From assembly GCA_949752795.1 (NCBI GenBank), contig OX457063.1, positions 72,322,271-72,386,270 of the forward strand: DNA of 64,000 bases, given 5' to 3'. The notes below the pieces were generated by a model, which did no database searches, was not told the origin of the DNA, and saw nothing but the letters and a program-made list of their open reading frames with translations. Each line of letters begins with the position of its first letter. Position 1 is the first letter of the stretch. Of this stretch, positions 62,872 through 64,000 are shown piece by piece. Position numbers and translations under genes: made by a program. The DNA comes from Hyperoodon ampullatus. Its lineage: Eukaryota; Chordata; Mammalia; Artiodactyla; Ziphiidae.

Positions 62872-62972
62872 GTGCACAACAGAAAGACAGAGAAATAGAG
62901 AAAGAGACAGGGATGGGAAGGGAGGAAGGAAGAAAAGAAGACAGGAAGAGAAAGAGGTGGGGAAGGAAGAAA
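62872..62972. repeat. Purine-rich (GA)n tract
   Basis: GAAAGACAGAGAAATAGAG passing into GGAAGGAAGAAAAG units, almost all purine on the plus strand. Confidence 0.8.
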
Positions 62973-62999
62973 TGTACCCATGCAGGAAACACTTGTTGA

Positions 63000-64000
63000 A
63001 CATTTACTATACACCAGTCTTTGTTCCATGATAAAGGTAGACAGTGTCCCTGCTCTCAAGGAAATGTAAACAAGTACATGAACAAATAACTGTGTAAGGA
63101 AGTTATTCAAATAGTAATAATTCACACATTAAAAAGTGTTATAGAGCAAATAATATAGACAACACATAGAAAATGTAAGAGGTCTGTGGCAAATACAAGA
63201 TGAAGTGGTCAGGGACGGCTGCATTGATAAAGGCCCATTTGAGCAAAAATCTGGATATTGAGGAGAAAACCAGAGAAGGGAAAAGGAATTTCAGCACAGA
63301 GAATGCAAAGGCCTTGAAGGAAAAGGAAGACAACCAGTATGACTGGCACATGTTCAGTACAGGCAGATATGTGAGAATTGAGTTCGGAGATATAGACCAG
63401 GACCAGTTCACATAGGGTTACATGGGCCATAGCATAAAGTTTGGATTTATTAAAAGTACAACGAAATGATTATTGGAGGGTTTACATCAGGTAACATAAC
63501 TTGATTTGTGTTTAGAAATGTCACTTTCACTCCCATGTAAAGAATGAATTGTAGGGGACAAGAGTAAACCAGAGAGACCAGTTAAGAAATGTTACAGTAT
63601 GGGGGCTTCCCTGGTGGCGCAGTGGTTGAGAGTCCGCCTGCTGATGCAGGGGACATGGGTTCATGCCCCGGTCCAGGAAGATCCCATATGCCGCAGAGCG
63701 GTTGGGCCTGTGAGCCATGGCCACTGAGCCTGTGCATCCGGAGCCTGTGCTCCACAACGGGGGAGGCCACAACAGTGAGAGGCCTGCATACGGCAAAAAA
63801 AAAAAAAAAAAAAAGAAATGTTACAGTAATCCAAATGACAGATTACAGTGGTGTGCAATAGCTGCAGAGATAAAGTTCAGTGAGTTTATCATATACTTAC
63901 GAGGCAAAACAACAGAAACCTACTCTTATATGGAATGTGAGAAAGAAATCAAACAAGATTCCAAGATTTTGGATTTGAGCAATCAGGACAGATGGTAGAA
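63000..64000 (+). mobile_element. Old dispersed repeat, second copy
   Basis: Reads CACTTGTTGAACATTTACTATACACCAG, then GCCCATTTGAGCAAAAATCTGGA, GAATGCAAAGGCCTTGAAGG and GTAGGGGACAAGAGTAAACC: a familiar mammal-wide repeat whose downstream part is the one at 55150. Interrupted by the SINE at 63600. It runs off the window end. Name not certain. Confidence 0.5.
63600..63812 (+). mobile_element. CHR SINE, short form
   Basis: Sense copy with an exact 16-bp duplication AAGAAATGTTACAGTA at 63584-63599 and 63813-63828. Confidence 0.95.

Overview
This window looks like nuclear DNA from a whale or dolphin, in a gene-poor, AT-rich stretch built mostly of transposable elements. The main evidence is at least ten copies of the tRNA-Glu-derived CHR SINE family (A-box start GGGCTTCCCTGGTGGCGC, distal end near GAGAGGCCCGCGTACCGC, then poly-A), most with clean target-site duplications. 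CHR SINEs are known from Cetacea, Hippo and Ruminants; the short, high-copy form seen here is typical of cetaceans. The L1 LINEs are of the cetartiodactyl type. I found no host protein-coding exon, tRNA, rRNA, CRISPR array or prokaryotic gene. Family names come from recall of consensus sequences, not from a database search.

Layout. 1-430: unique sequence running into an L1MA-like 5' UTR. 430-5255: a damaged younger L1 with a full 5' end and no 3' end, lodged in that older L1. 5256-11636: the rest of the older L1, carrying a nested L1 3' fragment (7196-7801), a Tigger MITE (9866-10084) and a SINE (10905-11107). 11960-15790: an ancient antisense L1M region holding two SINEs and a 964-bp Tigger with a transposase remnant (13291-14254). 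16383-17863: SINE, truncated antisense L1, SINE. 17872-24304: the longest stretch with no recognised repeat, containing a candidate conserved non-coding element (about 21640-22440) with a perfect homeodomain-type palindrome. 24305-34950: SINEs, MIRs, L1M and L1MA fragments, microsatellites and one MLT1-like LTR.

35124-42432: a full-length L1 of 7,309 bp with a 10-bp target-site duplication, an open ORF1 and an ORF2 broken by a single stop codon; it is the best-preserved coding unit here. 42433-58135: SINE, Tigger MITE, three ancient L1 pieces, an antisense MLT1-like LTR, a hAT MITE and an old dispersed repeat. 58147-60818: an antisense L1 with both ends but a large internal deletion, carrying a SINE. 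60840-64000: ancient L1 pieces, two SINEs and a second copy of the old dispersed repeat.

The genes present are L1 ORF1 (RNA-binding chaperone) and ORF2 (endonuclease plus reverse transcriptase), which together copy L1 RNA into the genome; the same machinery mobilises the CHR SINEs, as their poly-A tails and 8-19 bp duplications show. Nested insertions give a relative order: old L1s first, then Tigger and L1 3' fragments, then CHR SINEs and the 35-42 kb L1. I see no convincing novel enzyme system. The best items for follow-up are the near-intact L1, its triplicated 5' UTR unit, the L1 deletion junctions and the candidate non-coding element.
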